DNA of 64,000 bases. It comes from Exiguobacterium acetylicum DSM 20416 (lineage in GTDB: Bacteria > Bacillota > Bacilli > Exiguobacteriales > Exiguobacteriaceae). This document shows, piece by piece, positions 43,690 to 54,372 of this stretch. The stretch is taken from contig NZ_JNIR01000001.1 of the NCBI RefSeq assembly GCF_000702605.1, positions 858,501-922,500 on the forward strand, given 5' to 3'. Position 1 is the stretch's first letter; every line of letters begins with the position of its first letter. A program made the translations under genes and the position numbers. The notes beneath the pieces are model-generated. The model ran no database searches. It had not been told where the DNA came from and was given only the letters and a program-made list of their open reading frames with translations.

Positions 43690-43959
43690 ATGAAAAATAC
43701 AAGTTATCGCTACGGTACATATGCACTCATTACAAGCTTTTTCTTATTCTTCGTCGTCCAGATGTTCCGAGCGTATATTGAATTATCTCCAGAATTTCTA
43801 GGAGAAAACCTTGGTGAGTATTACTTAACATATTTCCCGATGAGTGCATTGATCCTTGGACTGGTACTACTTATCCACGGCTGGTGGAATGAAGATGAGA
43901 AAAAACAGCGTGAAAAGCTAGCTTCAAAAAATCAACAAGAATCAAATGAATCGGTGTGA
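43690..43959 (+). CDS. Small membrane protein, 89 aa
   Basis: Two helices (about 10-28 and 48-64) and a charged tail (NEDEKKQREKLASKNQQ). AAAGGAG precedes ATG 43690. No family recognised. Divergent from the regulator above. Confidence 0.65.
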   Translation: MKNTSYRYGTYALITSFFLFFVVQMFRAYIELSPEFLGENLGEYYLTYFPMSALILGLVLLIHGWWNEDEKKQREKLASKNQQESNESV

Positions 43960-43979
43960 CATCATACCGTTGATAAAGA

Positions 43980-44012
43980 AGACCGACAACGAATTTTCGT
44001 TGCCGGTCTTTA
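43980..44012. terminator. Bidirectional hairpin terminator
   Basis: AGACCGACAACGA and TCGTTGCCGGTCT pair around ATTT, with one mismatch; weak T run. Confidence 0.55.
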
Positions 44013-44026
44013 TCGTTTCATATGCC

Positions 44027-45160
44027 TTATTTCGCAAAACGCTTAATCGCGAAAGGTCCGATCGGTTCAGTCGTCGATCGTTCCATGATCAATTCACTGA
44101 GTACTTTTCCGACTAAGCTGCTGAACTTGAATCCGTGACCGGAAAAGCCGGCGGCGATCGCGATGTGCGGATAGTCCGGATGCAAATCGATGATGAAATC
44201 CTCATCTGGCGTCATCGTATAGAGACACGTTTTGCCGTGAGCTAAAGTTTCGATCGAGGGCATGAACGTATTCGTGAACTGTCGTAAATCAGCCAGATCA
44301 CCAGTCTCTTGACCGAATGGACGGCGTGGTTGATTCGGATCAACGGGAATCCCACCGTCGTGGCGTCCGATTTTCAGGCCGGTTTGAGCGATGCTTGGAA
44401 AACCGTAATAATAACCGGCGGGTGTATCAAAAGCGAAGGCAGGGAACACCGCGTCATTAAATACCTCTTCCGCTGCTTCGAACCAGGCGAACGTCTTGCG
44501 GACCGGTCGCAGCGGTAAGGAGAGTCCAGTCTGTTCCAGTAACGGACCAGACCAGGCGCCAGCTGCGACGATCAACGCGTCAGCCGAATAGGTGTCTGAT
44601 TCGACGGTCACGTCAACGCCAGTGGCGTGGGCAGTGAGCGTCGTCACTTTCGCATTCGTCCGAATGTCGACGCCGTTCGCGACAGCAAGATCGCGATACG
44701 CTTCAATACAATCCTCGCACTTCAATACACCAGACGTCGGTTCAAAACAGCAGATATAATCGTTGGACATCGTTAAGCCGGACCAGCGGGTTCTAACTTC
44801 CTCAGCCGTCAGGACCTCGAGCGGCAAATCGTATTGTGCTGCACTCCTGATGATCGTTTGCATCGAACGGGACGAACGGTGACCAGCGTTTAAGACTCCC
44901 GTGTTCAGGAATAGACTTCGGCCGCTGATCTGTTCTAACTCATACCATAAGCGTTGCGCGGCTAATGCCAGTGGTACGTAGGCTTCACCTTCACCGTAGG
45001 CATGGCGAATGATCCGAGTCTCCCCGTGATGGCTCGCCTGATCATGCGGTGGATTGTGGGCATCTAACAATAGGATTTTTTGATCGGTTCGTGAAAGATA
45101 GTAGCCGGCTGCCATCCCCATGGAACCGGCACCGACGATGATGACATCATAATGGGACAT
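44027..45160 (-). CDS. Monomeric sarcosine oxidase / N-methyl-amino-acid oxidase
   Basis: 377 aa flavoprotein that oxidises N-methyl amino acids to formaldehyde, amine and H2O2. Start at 45160 with AAGGAG 10 nt upstream. IIVGAGSMGMAAGY is the FAD dinucleotide loop; His44/His45 and Arg49 (SHHGETRIIRHAYGEG) and the covalent-FAD Cys312 (KTCLYTMTPDEDFIID) correspond to the known residues of Bacillus SoxA. Sarcosine versus N-methyltryptophan cannot be decided. Confidence 0.88.
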   Translation of the reverse strand: MSHYDVIIVGAGSMGMAAGYYLSRTDQKILLLDAHNPPHDQASHHGETRIIRHAYGEGEAYVPLALAAQRLWYELEQISGRSLFLNTGVLNAGHRSSRSMQTIIRSAAQYDLPLEVLTAEEVRTRWSGLTMSNDYICCFEPTSGVLKCEDCIEAYRDLAVANGVDIRTNAKVTTLTAHATGVDVTVESDTYSADALIVAAGAWSGPLLEQTGLSLPLRPVRKTFAWFEAAEEVFNDAVFPAFAFDTPAGYYYGFPSIAQTGLKIGRHDGGIPVDPNQPRRPFGQETGDLADLRQFTNTFMPSIETLAHGKTCLYTMTPDEDFIIDLHPDYPHIAIAAGFSGHGFKFSSLVGKVLSELIMERSTTEPIGPFAIKRFAK

Positions 45161-45230
45161 CTGGTTCGACTCCTTCATATGTAAGTTCACACCAGTATAG
45201 AGTGAGAACCTAGAAATGACAAATGAAAGA

Positions 45231-46976
45231 TTAAATCTCGAAGCGACGGGCTTCCTGTTCTAAGTGTTCTGTCCGCTCGTTCAAATCACCGACGAGTGTA
45301 TGCAGCGTCGTAATCGTCGCAATCATTTGTTCAGACGCAGCGGCAACTTCCTCATTACTCGCTGTATGTTCTTCCGCGACAGCGGCAATTTCCGTCAAGG
45401 CATTACGGATGAATCGTTCTGCCTGCAAGACGTCTTCCATCTGTTGCGTCATCTGTTGTGTTGCTGACGAGACGTGCGTGACTTGATCGGTCAACCGTTC
45501 GAACGTCGTATCCGTATCGAGGACGATTTGTTCACCGGCTGCTGTTGCTTCGACCGTCGTCTTGAAGCTGTGTTGCATCTGTTGCGCACTGGCTTCGATC
45601 GACGTGACAATCGTTGCGATTTCACTGACACTGCTAGCGACGTGGCTTGAGAGATTCTTGACCTCGGTCGCGACGACGGCGAATCCTTTTCCTTGTTCAC
45701 CAGCGCGTGCCGCTTCGATCGCGGCATTGAGGGCGAGTAGATTCGTCTGTTCGGAAATACCGCGGATGATGCCGACGAGAGTTTGGATATCTGATGATTG
45801 CTGTTTCAGTAGATCAATCTGTTCAGCAGACTGCGTGACGTGCTGATGAATGTGGCGCATCTGTTCGACGGAAGCGGACATTTGATCCCGTCCGACTCGT
45901 GTCAGTGTTGCCATCTGCTCCGTCGTTCCTTGAATTTCAATACCAGACTGATTCGTCGTCTCGATCAATGCTGCGAACCGATTCATCTCGTCATTCAACG
46001 AAAGCGTGACTTGCGTCTGACTTTCGGTCCCGGTCGCGATTTCCGACATCGTATGAGCGATTTGTTCGGACCCGTCGAGTACTTCTGATGTACTTTGATC
46101 AATCGATTGACTCGTCGTCGAGACGAGAGTGGCTGTCTGTTTGATATCAACGATCATCGTCCGTAACATCTCGTTCATATCACGAATCGAGATGGCAAGC
46201 GCATAGATTTCGTCTCTCGAAGAAATCGTCAAATCGGTCAACGTCTGTTTTGCCTGATCGAGTCGTCCCTCGGCAATCAAGGCAGCGACTTTCTGTAACG
46301 TCTCGAGCGGACGTAATTTTCGACCGAGTACGATGTAGAGCAAGACGAGTGTGATCGTTAACAGAAGAAGTAAAAGTCCAATGAAAATCGGTGCATTTTG
46401 TTTTAATAATTCTGTTGTGAGGGCATCGATTTCCTTCGCAGCGATGTCGACGCCAAGAATTCCGATGATTTGACCAGACGCATCCTTTAACGGAACGTAG
46501 ACACTCATATACTGTCCATATGCAGGATCATCAATGATGTCCGTCGCGTGTGTTCCACCATTTAATACGTCCTTCATGTCAGTAACTTTTGCGCCACTCG
46601 CCGGTTCATTAATCTTTGCGGCATCTTTCTTAGGGAGACCGTCAATCAGCAAACGGACCTTGTTTTGGTCGATGCGTGCTGTGTATGTATACAAGAGTCC
46701 GTTTTGTTTACGTAAGGTATCAAGTTGATTCCGTAGGGTTTCATACTGCTCGGACGCGACAGGCGATTGTAGGAATTCGCTATAAGCCACTGTGTCGAAT
46801 GTTTTGCTGATGCGAAGCGCGTCTTTTTCGGCGGTCGCTTTCAGCGTTGAGACCGCAGTTTGTTTCGTATTGAAGTATAAGGCCAGACTACTAAAAACAA
46901 AAAAGGCAATCAAAATCAAACTGATCATTACTAAAAGACGTGTTCGGATGGAATGGTTCTTGGTTGTGTTTTTCAC
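45231..46976 (-). CDS. Methyl-accepting chemotaxis protein with dCache-type sensor
   Basis: About 581 aa. GTG start 46976 with AAAGGA 9 nt upstream. First helix at about 12-34, an extracytoplasmic sensor to about 190 with [21 protein letters not shown] and [13 protein letters not shown], second helix ([20 protein letters not shown]), HAMP-like region, then the signalling domain with the hairpin tip [20 protein letters not shown]. Ligand unknown. A sigma-D-like promoter precedes it. Confidence 0.93.
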   Translation of the reverse strand: MKNTTKNHSIRTRLLVMISLILIAFFVFSSLALYFNTKQTAVSTLKATAEKDALRISKTFDTVAYSEFLQSPVASEQYETLRNQLDTLRKQNGLLYTYTARIDQNKVRLLIDGLPKKDAAKINEPASGAKVTDMKDVLNGGTHATDIIDDPAYGQYMSVYVPLKDASGQIIGILGVDIAAKEIDALTTELLKQNAPIFIGLLLLLLTITLVLLYIVLGRKLRPLETLQKVAALIAEGRLDQAKQTLTDLTISSRDEIYALAISIRDMNEMLRTMIVDIKQTATLVSTTSQSIDQSTSEVLDGSEQIAHTMSEIATGTESQTQVTLSLNDEMNRFAALIETTNQSGIEIQGTTEQMATLTRVGRDQMSASVEQMRHIHQHVTQSAEQIDLLKQQSSDIQTLVGIIRGISEQTNLLALNAAIEAARAGEQGKGFAVVATEVKNLSSHVASSVSEIATIVTSIEASAQQMQHSFKTTVEATAAGEQIVLDTDTTFERLTDQVTHVSSATQQMTQQMEDVLQAERFIRNALTEIAAVAEEHTASNEEVAAASEQMIATITTLHTLVGDLNERTEHLEQEARRFEI

Positions 46977-47019
46977 ATGCAACCGTCCTTTCAACTCATA
47001 TTTTCTATCTGTAACTCAT

Positions 47020-47044
47020 TTATCGGTCGTTAAAATACATATTA
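47020..47044 (-). promoter_or_regulatory. Sigma-D-like promoter of the chemotaxis gene
   Basis: On the minus strand TTAATA/TAAT is followed after about 14 nt by CCGATAA, close to the motility consensus TAAA-N15-GCCGATAT. It lies about 45 nt before the GTG start. Confidence 0.45.
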
Positions 47045-47178
47045 AACAGGACTTTTTGAGGATTTTTTTATAAAAGGTCGTAAGAAAAACCGTTTTTTCT
47101 TAAAAAAGGATTTATTAAGAATGATTCAGGGCACATATTAGATAGAAAAAAATACAAGTTGAGGGAAGAGGGATTGAG

Positions 47179-47277
47179 ATGGAAAGTGAAGTCGATCATC
47201 GAATCAAGGCAAGACATGTATATGAAAATGAATTACGAAGACACGCGGTCAGCACAAAAAAACTACATTTCGATTGA
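47179..47277 (+). CDS. Possible 32-residue peptide
   Basis: ATG 47179 after GAGGGATTGAG opens a charged peptide (MESEVDHRIKARHVYENELR and 12 more residues) ending TGA. No homologue recognised; the only candidate gene in the 480-bp gap between the chemotaxis gene and the DUF2975 gene. Confidence 0.25.
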   Translation: MESEVDHRIKARHVYENELRRHAVSTKKLHFD

Positions 47278-47352
47278 TGACATGTCTACGTTGCCAATCG
47301 AAGATTCTGTTGAAACAGGGACATCAGGATAGCCATCAATGTGACGCGAACT

Positions 47353-47382
47353 AAAAAATCCCGCTCTTAGGAGCGAGATTGA
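47353..47382 (-). terminator. Intrinsic terminator (minus strand)
   Basis: On the minus strand AATCTCGCTC, loop CTAA, GAGCGGGATT, then six T. It closes the transcript of the DUF2975 gene. Confidence 0.8.
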
Positions 47383-47390
47383 ACAAAGTG

Positions 47391-47453
47391 TTAGGTAGGA
47401 AAAGCAACGACTAGAATGACAAAAACAATCATGAGCACTTGTTTTTCGGTCAT
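47391..47453 (-). CDS. Possible 20-residue membrane peptide
   Basis: Between the DUF2975 stop and the terminator, ATG 47453 opens MTEKQVLMIVFVILVVAFPT and stops. Residues 6-20 form a hydrophobic helix. There is no clear ribosome site, so this may be chance. Confidence 0.2.
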   Translation of the reverse strand: MTEKQVLMIVFVILVVAFPT

Positions 47454-47458
47454 TCAAG

Positions 47459-47929
47459 TTAGGATTTCATAGGCAACACATAGCGTATTAATAATTGTTG
47501 GATACAGGCAAGTAGCGTTCCGATTGTCAACGGAGCAAGAATCAAACCCATTCCGATGATAATCAGACCAGGCGCGTCGTCAATCTGACCAATATAGAAA
47601 AAGACGGGAAAGAGACATGCCGTTAAAATGGCGACGATATAAAAAGACAATTTCATCGATTGAATGGAAGCAGTGATGAGTGGAAAAGCCGGAGGAGCCA
47701 TCGACATATATCGAAGGATGCGGAGCGCATGGAATAAAATCAAAAGAGTCGGGATGAAGATAAGGTATGCGGTCAATAGAACACTGTAGCCAGGTCGCTC
47801 GAGTAACAAGTTTTTCGTGATACCATGCCAGACAAGTGGGATACCAAGACCAGCTAAACCGAACAGACTGAAGATGATACCGAAGACGATAAAGCGTAAA
47901 AACCGAACTTGCCAGACGAAATGATTCAC
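47459..47929 (-). CDS. DUF2975 family membrane protein
   Basis: 156 aa with four helices. The order of helices and the segment FYIGQIDDAPGLIIIGMGLILAPL are typical of DUF2975 proteins (B. subtilis YoaS type), which usually pair with a small XRE regulator. Here such a regulator lies 0.5 kb away but on the other strand. Confidence 0.75.
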   Translation of the reverse strand: MNHFVWQVRFLRFIVFGIIFSLFGLAGLGIPLVWHGITKNLLLERPGYSVLLTAYLIFIPTLLILFHALRILRYMSMAPPAFPLITASIQSMKLSFYIVAILTACLFPVFFYIGQIDDAPGLIIIGMGLILAPLTIGTLLACIQQLLIRYVLPMKS

Positions 47930-48075
47930 GATATCAACTCCTTTCGAGGCAACAAACGTTTCTTTTAGTATACTGCATCTCCCGAGAGGCTAGTAGAAAA
48001 TTCAAGTGAAGAGGCAACCGCACTTTAAAATAGTGTCATGAAGATGAAATAGATTAAGGAAATGGAGGTCACGTG

Positions 48076-48300
48076 ATGAAACGAGAGCAACATGTCACGC
48101 CGCATCCAAAAGGTGGCTATCAAGTGAAAGCTGCCGGTGCGACTCGAGCAACCAAACGATTCGCTACACAGAAAGAAGCGATTGCAGAAGGGCGTCGCAT
48201 TGCGAAAAGTCAGAAGACAGAGCTCGTCATTCATAACAAAGAAGGGCAGATTCGGGAAAAAGATTCCTACGGACATGATCCATTTCCACCACGAGGTTGA
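48076..48300 (+). CDS. DUF2188 family protein
   Basis: 74 aa. HVTPHPKGGYQVKAAGATRA, ATQKEAIAEGRRIAKSQKTE and ELVIHNKEGQIREKDSYGHD are the DUF2188 signature. Start ATG 48076 after GGAGG with 7-nt spacing. Function unknown; these are common small proteins of Bacillales. Confidence 0.88.
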   Translation: MKREQHVTPHPKGGYQVKAAGATRATKRFATQKEAIAEGRRIAKSQKTELVIHNKEGQIREKDSYGHDPFPPRG

Positions 48301-48437
48301 GCCATCATATACGACACGTTCTGATCATGAGAGCGTGTCTTTTTAATGATTTTTATGTCAAAAGTTTTTGACATGATGATGGAAGTTCATTACAGTAGAG
48401 ATGTAAAAAGAATTTGACACGTCGTGGAGGAATGAAC

Positions 48438-48647
48438 ATGAGAAACCACATCAAGGAGCGACGTCTAGCGGCAAAATTATCGCAACAAGAACTGGCTGAT
48501 CGTTGTCAGGTCAGTCGGCAGACGATTAATGCGATTGAAAACAACAAGTATGATCCGACTTTACAATTAGCGTTTAATATCGCCAAAGTCTTACGGACAC
48601 AAGTCGATCATCTGTTCATTTCAGAACAGGAGGAATGGGATGTCTAA
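48438..48647 (+). CDS. XRE-type transcriptional regulator
   Basis: 69 aa single helix-turn-helix protein (KLSQQELADRCQVSRQTINA). ATG 48438 is chosen because GGAGG lies 7 nt upstream; ATG 48432 is too close. C-terminus VDHLFISEQEEWDV. Overlaps the next gene by 8 nt, so the two form a unit. Confidence 0.88.
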   Translation: MRNHIKERRLAAKLSQQELADRCQVSRQTINAIENNKYDPTLQLAFNIAKVLRTQVDHLFISEQEEWDV

Positions 48648-49023
48648 GAAAAAAACGGTTTTATTTTTAGTAACGCTCGTGATACTTGCGAGTCTTACCG
48701 TCATCAGTATGATCATCGAAAACAACGTAACGTTCTTCTCGATTGTTCAATTGGCGATTCTGTTGATCATGTTCTTCTCGTATTTTACGTGGGCGCGGAC
48801 GACGGAGGACGAGCGTCCGGTACCTGATGACGAACTTGGAGAAAAGATTACGATGGAGAGCGGGCTCGTTAGCTACAAAATTCTGATTGTCCTGATTTTT
48901 GGATTCATCTGTCTCGATTACTTTTTACATGAATCAGCGAATCTGTTATTGATCGTTTTGTTCGCGATTGCTTTAGTTACACTACCAATCATTGAGTTTA
49001 TGAAAGCACGTTCCTATCGATGA
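48640..49023 (+). CDS. Membrane protein coupled to the XRE regulator
   Basis: 127 aa with four helices (about 5-25, 30-48, 78-95, 100-117). Begins inside the end of the regulator gene with AGGAGG upstream. No family recognised. The XRE plus small membrane protein pair is common and usually self-regulating. Confidence 0.7.
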   Translation: MSKKKTVLFLVTLVILASLTVISMIIENNVTFFSIVQLAILLIMFFSYFTWARTTEDERPVPDDELGEKITMESGLVSYKILIVLIFGFICLDYFLHESANLLLIVLFAIALVTLPIIEFMKARSYR

Positions 49024-49051
49024 AGCGGTTTGGAACGGAAAGGAGTAAAGC

Positions 49052-49267
49052 ATGGACGAACAACGATACTGACTTCACTTCCGATGGTACACCTACTATA
49101 TTATATGGAATGTGCCTGCTGCACCATGCACGAAAAGCGATTGAGCTCGCTCCACTAGGTGTTGCTTATTATGAATTTATCTTGTTTTTTGAGGGCAATC
49201 CCATGTCTATCTGTTTAAAGAAGAAATAACTGATACCCACAAACGAATCAAAGAATTGCATAAATGA
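49052..49267 (+). pseudogene. Decayed small gene
   Basis: GGAAAGGAGTAAAGC precedes ATG 49052, but the frame stops after six codons (MDEQRY). A second frame continues with ELAPLGVAYYEFILFFEGNP, and a third with HVYLFKEEITDTHKRIKELH before TGA 49265-49267. A good ribosome site, three coherent pieces and a downstream terminator suggest a gene broken by at least two frameshifts. Family not recognised. Confidence 0.45.
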
Positions 49268-49272
49268 TGAAA

Positions 49273-49319
49273 AAAATACCTAGATGAGATGACTAATAAT
49301 CTCTTCTAGGTATTTTTTT
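49273..49319. terminator. Bidirectional terminator
   Basis: AAAAATACCTAGA pairs with TCTAGGTATTTTT; A and T runs flank the hairpin so it can serve both strands. Confidence 0.8.
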
Positions 49320-49320
49320 A

Positions 49321-50235
49321 TTATTTTGTCAGTACAGGTGAAATCAATGTAGTAACTGTACTGTTTCCTTCTGCAGTTACACGAAGATTCGCCACACCCG
49401 TGACATCAATATCAAAGTCTATTTCATCCGCGCCATATACAACATCATAGCGACCGAGTTCTTTTCCGTTATTGTCGGAGAATACAAGTGTCATTTCATC
49501 TTCTGGACTCGCATAGTTCAAGTCACTCGAACTTTTTGTCAAAGCTTGTTCAGTCAAAAGGGACAGTTGACCAGATAATTTTTTATATTTTCGATCAAGA
49601 CTAAAAGTAGCATATTCATCATTGAAGAACCCTGATAAGATTACGTTTTGATTATTTAGTTTACCATTCGCTAAAATGGATTGATTTTTTTCAATCGATT
49701 CAAACGATGAAGAGGCGATATGGATCGATGAAAGTGATGTACCTGAAAGTGGTGTTCCGACTTCATAAGCGGTGGAAGTCTCGATTAGAGGTAATCCTGA
49801 AAGGTCTGCTAACAATTGTAATGGTACGTATGGCGTTTTACCAAGCATCAACAAACTTTCTGTATTTTTGTACTTACCAGTTACGACTGCTCCGTCTGTG
49901 ACAAGTGATTTTGAAGATGCGAGAAGGCGATACCCAGTCGAAAGCTCTTTGATCTTCTTTTTGTTCCCTTCGTTCTCGATTTGAAGATTCTTGTACTTAG
50001 TATCAAGTGATTTATAAGACTTTGAGAGGCTCGTGTGCTGTCCTTGTAACGTCTTATAAGCGTTTTCCGACTTCTTTGTTTTTTTCTTTTCGTCGGCTAG
50101 TTGTTTTTGGAGTGCTGCTTTTTCCTTTTTCAGTTTAGCCACTTCTTTTGAACTTGAACTTGCTTCAACGATTGATGTCTGCATGACACCGAATGCTAAT
50201 GATGATACAAGACCTGCTGCGATCCATTTCTTCAA
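49321..50235 (-). CDS. Secreted coiled-coil protein, 304 aa
   Basis: Signal peptide 1-25 (ending VEASS), then a charged coiled coil at about 30-105 (EVAKLKKEKAALQKQLADEK and on), then a region that mentions GKTPYVPLQLLADLSGLPL, like copper-amine-oxidase N-terminal (stalk) domains, and a beta-rich C-terminus with LRVTAEGNST. Probably cell-envelope associated. GGGGGAA lies before the start. Function unknown. Confidence 0.7.
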   Translation of the reverse strand: MKKWIAAGLVSSLAFGVMQTSIVEASSSSKEVAKLKKEKAALQKQLADEKKKTKKSENAYKTLQGQHTSLSKSYKSLDTKYKNLQIENEGNKKKIKELSTGYRLLASSKSLVTDGAVVTGKYKNTESLLMLGKTPYVPLQLLADLSGLPLIETSTAYEVGTPLSGTSLSSIHIASSSFESIEKNQSILANGKLNNQNVILSGFFNDEYATFSLDRKYKKLSGQLSLLTEQALTKSSSDLNYASPEDEMTLVFSDNNGKELGRYDVVYGADEIDFDIDVTGVANLRVTAEGNSTVTTLISPVLTK

Positions 50236-50344
50236 GATGGTTCCCCCTTAAATGACAAAAATGATTTCTTACACCTAACAGTATATTCCAATATCACCTT
50301 TTTAGATTTCAATCATTTTGAAATGAAGGGAATGTTTTTATAGA

Positions 50345-50896
50345 TTAAATTTGAAACCAATCACTTCGCAATATCGAGTACATATACAAATCATCGAATT
50401 GTCCACGCGTTTTCTCATATTGACGAAGCAACCCTTCACGCTGGAATCCGAGCCGTTCAAGCAATCGTAGCGAAGCGGTGTTTGCTGGTAGGACAAGTGC
50501 TTCGATCCGGTTGAGCGAAAGTTCTGTAAAGCCATATTCGATGACCGCAAGCGATGCTTCCTTCGCGATGCCTTGTCCCTGATAGGCAGGGCTCAACTCA
50601 AACCCAAGTTCTGCCCGCTGATGGCGTTCCGCTTGATTCAAGAAACCGCAACTGCCGATGATGACATCGTCTTCTTGTAACGCAATCCCGAACCGGATAC
50701 CCGTTCCATCGCGACGAATCGAGGCATACCAGTCAATCTCTTCAAGCGCGTCTGCTTCTGATTGAAAGGCGGCGAGTCCCATCTGTTTGACGACGTGTTC
50801 GTCTGATAAATAGGCTAGGACACTCGTAACATCTGCTGGTAACACTTCGCGTAAGACAAGACGGTTCGTTTTAAGCGTTGGGAAAGTATGTAACAT
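50345..50896 (-). CDS. GNAT acetyltransferase, RimJ/RimL type
   Basis: 183 aa. TNRLVLREVLPAD is the RimJ-type start, ELSPAYQGQGIAKEA the acetyl-CoA loop and NTASLRLLERLGFQREG the terminal region. Likely acetylates the N-terminus of a ribosomal protein or another amine. AAAGGAG precedes the start at 50896. Confidence 0.85.
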   Translation of the reverse strand: MLHTFPTLKTNRLVLREVLPADVTSVLAYLSDEHVVKQMGLAAFQSEADALEEIDWYASIRRDGTGIRFGIALQEDDVIIGSCGFLNQAERHQRAELGFELSPAYQGQGIAKEASLAVIEYGFTELSLNRIEALVLPANTASLRLLERLGFQREGLLRQYEKTRGQFDDLYMYSILRSDWFQI

Positions 50897-50984
50897 TCAA
50901 AAAACTCCTTTGCAAGAAAATGTAAAAAAATATTGTCAATGTTTAAGGCATATGGTAAAATTCTCCACAACAAGAGCATATCAT

Positions 50985-51244
50985 TTCGTTGACGAGAAAG
51001 AGTAATGATTGTCCCTCTGCCTTACAGAAAACCGGGATTGCTGAGAACCGGTAGCCAGATCAATCATGAAGATCCTCTCTGAGAAGTCACGCTGAACCAT
51101 TCAGTAAGCGTGACCGGGTGTCCACCGTTACATGGAATGCACATGATAGTGTGCAACTAAGTGCTGTCGAGAACGAGTATTCTCGACGGAATATGGGTGG
51201 TATCGCGGTGAAGTCCGTCTCTGTCAAAGGGGGCGGACTTTTTT
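50985..51244 (+). promoter_or_regulatory. T-box leader, isoleucine-specific
   Basis: Senses uncharged tRNA(Ile). Stem I starts GACGAGAAAGAGTAATGATTG; the specifier ATC is at 51072-51074 in GAAGATCCTC. The T-box sequence ATGGGTGGTATCGCGG lies near 51194-51209, followed by GTGAAGTCCGTCTC and the arm GGGGGCGGACTTTTTTG that forms the terminator. Confidence 0.9.
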
Positions 51245-51281
51245 GTATTCTCTTAGTTACTGACAAAGGAGCGAACAAGAG

Positions 51282-54200
51282 ATGACGTCACAAAACCAAG
51301 CAGAAACCGTACAACAACGCGAGGCGCGTGTCCGAAACAGATGGAAACAAGACCAGGTCTTCGCACGATCGATTGAGCAACGCACGGAAGCGGAATTCGT
51401 ATTCTACGAAGGACCGCCGACTGCGAACGGTTTACCCCACGTCGGTCACGCGCTCGGACGAACCGTCAAGGATACCGTCGCCCGCTATAAGACGATGAAA
51501 GGGTTTCGGGTCGAGCGAAAAGCCGGCTGGGATACGCATGGACTACCGGTCGAACTCGGTGTCGAGAAACAACTCGGGATCTCTGGCAAACAAGCAATCG
51601 AAGACTACGGTGTTGAAGCATTCATCGCACGCTGTAAGGAAAGTGTCTTCTCCTACGAGGCACAGTGGCGTTCCTTCACGGAAAAACTCGGCTACTGGGT
51701 CGACATGGATGACCCTTACGTGACGATGGAGGACGATTATATCGAAAGCGTCTGGCATATCCTCGGGACGATCCATGACAAAGGCTGGTTGACGAAGGGA
51801 CATCGTGTATCACCGTATTGTCCGAGCTGTCAGACGTCACTCAGTTCCCATGAAGTCGCGCAAGGCTATCAGGACGTGACGGACTTATCGGCGACGGTTA
51901 AACTCCCAATCGTCGGCATGGAGCAGACGTTTCTACTTGCGTGGACGACGACACCATGGACGTTACCGGCAAACGTCGCGGTGGCGGTTCATCCGGAATT
52001 GACGTACGTCACAGTATCGTTTGAAGGAGAGCTATTCATTGTCGCAAAAGCGTTAGTCGCTGAACTGTTCTCGGAATCCGTCGAGGTCGTATCCGAACAG
52101 ATTGGTGCGGAACTCGTCGGCTTGCGTTATGAACCACCGTTTGATTTCGTGACGCCGGAGAATGGTCACACGGTCGTCGGGGCTTCCTTTGTCCAAGCGA
52201 CGAGTGGAACCGGACTTGTCCATCTTGCCCCAGCGTATGGGGAAGAGGATTACCGGGTCGTCCGGGAAAACGGACTATCGTTCGTTAACGTCGTTGATGC
52301 TGCTGGGTGTTACACGGATGCCGTTCCACCACTCGTTGGTCGATTCGTCAAAGAGTCAGACGTCGCGATCATCCAGCTGCTCGCTGAACGGGGACGCTTG
52401 TTTGCGAAAAAACGCTATACGCACAGCTATCCGCATTGTTGGCGATGTGACTCACCACTGCTCTATTACGCACAAGATAACTGGTTCATCGAGACGACGG
52501 TCGTCAAGGAACAACTCCTTGCGAACAATGCGTCTGTGACGTGGTACCCCGATCACGTCAAGGAAGGGCGGTTCGGAAAGTTCCTTGAGCAACTCGTCGA
52601 CTGGAACATCAGTCGCAATCGCTACTGGGGCACACCACTGAACGTCTGGGAGTGTGAAGCGTGTGACACGACGTTCGTTCCAAAAAACAAGGCTGACTTG
52701 TTGCACCGGACGACATCGACGGAATCCGTCGAGTTGCATAAACCATACGTTGATGCGTTATCGGTCTCGTGTCCGACGTGTCAGGGAGTGATGCACCGGA
52801 CACCAGAAGTCATCGATGTCTGGTTTGATAGCGGAGCGATGCCGTTCGCGCAACAGCATTATCCGTCACGGACGCAGACGCTTAACCGCTATCCAGCCGA
52901 TGTCGTCATCGAAGGCATCGATCAGACGCGGGGCTGGTTCTACAGCTTGCAAGCGATCTCGACACTCTTCACGGGACAGCCTGCCTATAAGCGTGTCCTC
53001 GCACTCGGGCACGTCCTCGACGAGAACGGGCAGAAGATGTCGAAGAGTCGTGGAAATGCCCTTGACCCGGTGGCGTTAATCGAAGCATATGGTGCTGATA
53101 GATTACGCTGGGCGCTACTCGTCGACAGCAGTCCGTGGAGTGCGAAACGGTTTGCTGAGCGGATCGTCCAAGAAGCAAAATCAAAACTAGTCGATACACT
53201 GGATCATGCCGTCCAGTTCTATCTGACGTATGCCAAGCTGGACGGATTTGATGGCTCACGTCCGCAAAAACGGACGCGTCTCGACGAATGGTTGCTCTCG
53301 CGTGTCCATCAGACGACGCAAGACGTGACGGATGCGATGGACGATTATCAATTGACTCAAGCAGCACGGAGTCTTGCGCAACTCGTCGGTGAGATCAGTA
53401 ACTGGTACATCCGCCGTTCGCGGGAACGTTTCTGGCAAGCTGACTGGTCGCAAGAGAAACAAGCCGCGTACAAGACGCTTCACTTCGCACTTTCGACGAC
53501 GGCACGACTACTCGCTCCGTTCACGCCGTACCTTGCTGATGATGTCTATCAGCGATTAACAGGAATGAGCGTGCATGTAGCGGATTATCCGGTTGCCGAT
53601 CCATCGATGCTCCGACCTGATCTGGAATACGAAATGGCACAGGTTGTCTCTGTAGTCGAGTTAGGACGACAAGTACGTAATACGCACGCTTTAAAAGTCA
53701 AACAACCGCTTGCTAGCCTAAGCGTCCAATCAAGCGAAACCTTTTCGTGGGCGGACTATACGGCAATCATTCAAGAGGAACTGAATGTAAAAGACGTCCA
53801 AATCGTTCCGACGACGCAAGCGACGACAAGCTTCCGTCTTAAACTGAACTTCCGCGTAGCCGGAGCGAAATTCGCACAGCAAGCAAACGCGATCCATCAA
53901 TGGCTAAAACAATTGTCTGCACAGGAGACTTCAGACTTGCTCGAGACAGGAAGATTGATCTACCAGACCGCTTCAGGCGACGAAGTCGAAGTGCGTCAAG
54001 CAGACGTCATCGTTGAACCAATCGTCAAGGCGGGCTTTGCTGCTGCGACAAGTGGTGGACTCACCGTGACGCTCGATACGCGGATCACGGAAGCACTGGA
54101 GCAGGAACGCTGGATGCGGGAGCTCGTTCGCTATATCCAGTCTGAACGAAAGGCACAAGCGTTATCGCGGGACGCCCGAATCGATCTCGTCTTATCGGTC

Positions 54201-54362
54201 GATGCGACGTTCCAACCGATCGTCGAAACGTTTGAGCCTTTGTTATTCAAACACCTTGCCTTATCCTCCGTGCGAACTGAACCGCTACAGGGAGCAGGGG
54301 ATGTCCAGCTAGGCGGACACGATGTCGGTGTCTCGTTCGCACCAACGAAAGAATATTGTTAA
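51282..54362 (+). CDS. ileS: Isoleucyl-tRNA synthetase, type 2-like
   Basis: 1026 aa class I synthetase. HVGH at 53-56 ([15 protein letters not shown]) and KMSKS at 585-589. Opening [20 protein letters not shown] and [11 protein letters not shown] resemble the eukaryote-like IleRS2 group, which in some bacteria is an additional enzyme resistant to mupirocin; resistance here is not shown. The editing domain ([17 protein letters not shown]) and a C-terminal zinc-free extension are present. Start ATG 51282 with GGAG upstream. T-box controlled. Confidence 0.9.
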   Translation: MTSQNQAETVQQREARVRNRWKQDQVFARSIEQRTEAEFVFYEGPPTANGLPHVGHALGRTVKDTVARYKTMKGFRVERKAGWDTHGLPVELGVEKQLGISGKQAIEDYGVEAFIARCKESVFSYEAQWRSFTEKLGYWVDMDDPYVTMEDDYIESVWHILGTIHDKGWLTKGHRVSPYCPSCQTSLSSHEVAQGYQDVTDLSATVKLPIVGMEQTFLLAWTTTPWTLPANVAVAVHPELTYVTVSFEGELFIVAKALVAELFSESVEVVSEQIGAELVGLRYEPPFDFVTPENGHTVVGASFVQATSGTGLVHLAPAYGEEDYRVVRENGLSFVNVVDAAGCYTDAVPPLVGRFVKESDVAIIQLLAERGRLFAKKRYTHSYPHCWRCDSPLLYYAQDNWFIETTVVKEQLLANNASVTWYPDHVKEGRFGKFLEQLVDWNISRNRYWGTPLNVWECEACDTTFVPKNKADLLHRTTSTESVELHKPYVDALSVSCPTCQGVMHRTPEVIDVWFDSGAMPFAQQHYPSRTQTLNRYPADVVIEGIDQTRGWFYSLQAISTLFTGQPAYKRVLALGHVLDENGQKMSKSRGNALDPVALIEAYGADRLRWALLVDSSPWSAKRFAERIVQEAKSKLVDTLDHAVQFYLTYAKLDGFDGSRPQKRTRLDEWLLSRVHQTTQDVTDAMDDYQLTQAARSLAQLVGEISNWYIRRSRERFWQADWSQEKQAAYKTLHFALSTTARLLAPFTPYLADDVYQRLTGMSVHVADYPVADPSMLRPDLEYEMAQVVSVVELGRQVRNTHALKVKQPLASLSVQSSETFSWADYTAIIQEELNVKDVQIVPTTQATTSFRLKLNFRVAGAKFAQQANAIHQWLKQLSAQETSDLLETGRLIYQTASGDEVEVRQADVIVEPIVKAGFAAATSGGLTVTLDTRITEALEQERWMRELVRYIQSERKAQALSRDARIDLVLSVDATFQPIVETFEPLLFKHLALSSVRTEPLQGAGDVQLGGHDVGVSFAPTKEYC

Positions 54363-54372
54363 GGAGAAGGTC

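Noticed and set aside
47263..47457. 64-residue minus-strand frame
   Set aside because: It runs through a strong terminator and has no ribosome site.
48438..49023. XRE regulator and membrane protein as a toxin-antitoxin pair
   Set aside because: The membrane protein is too large and the pair fits the common regulator-membrane protein arrangement; no toxin feature seen.
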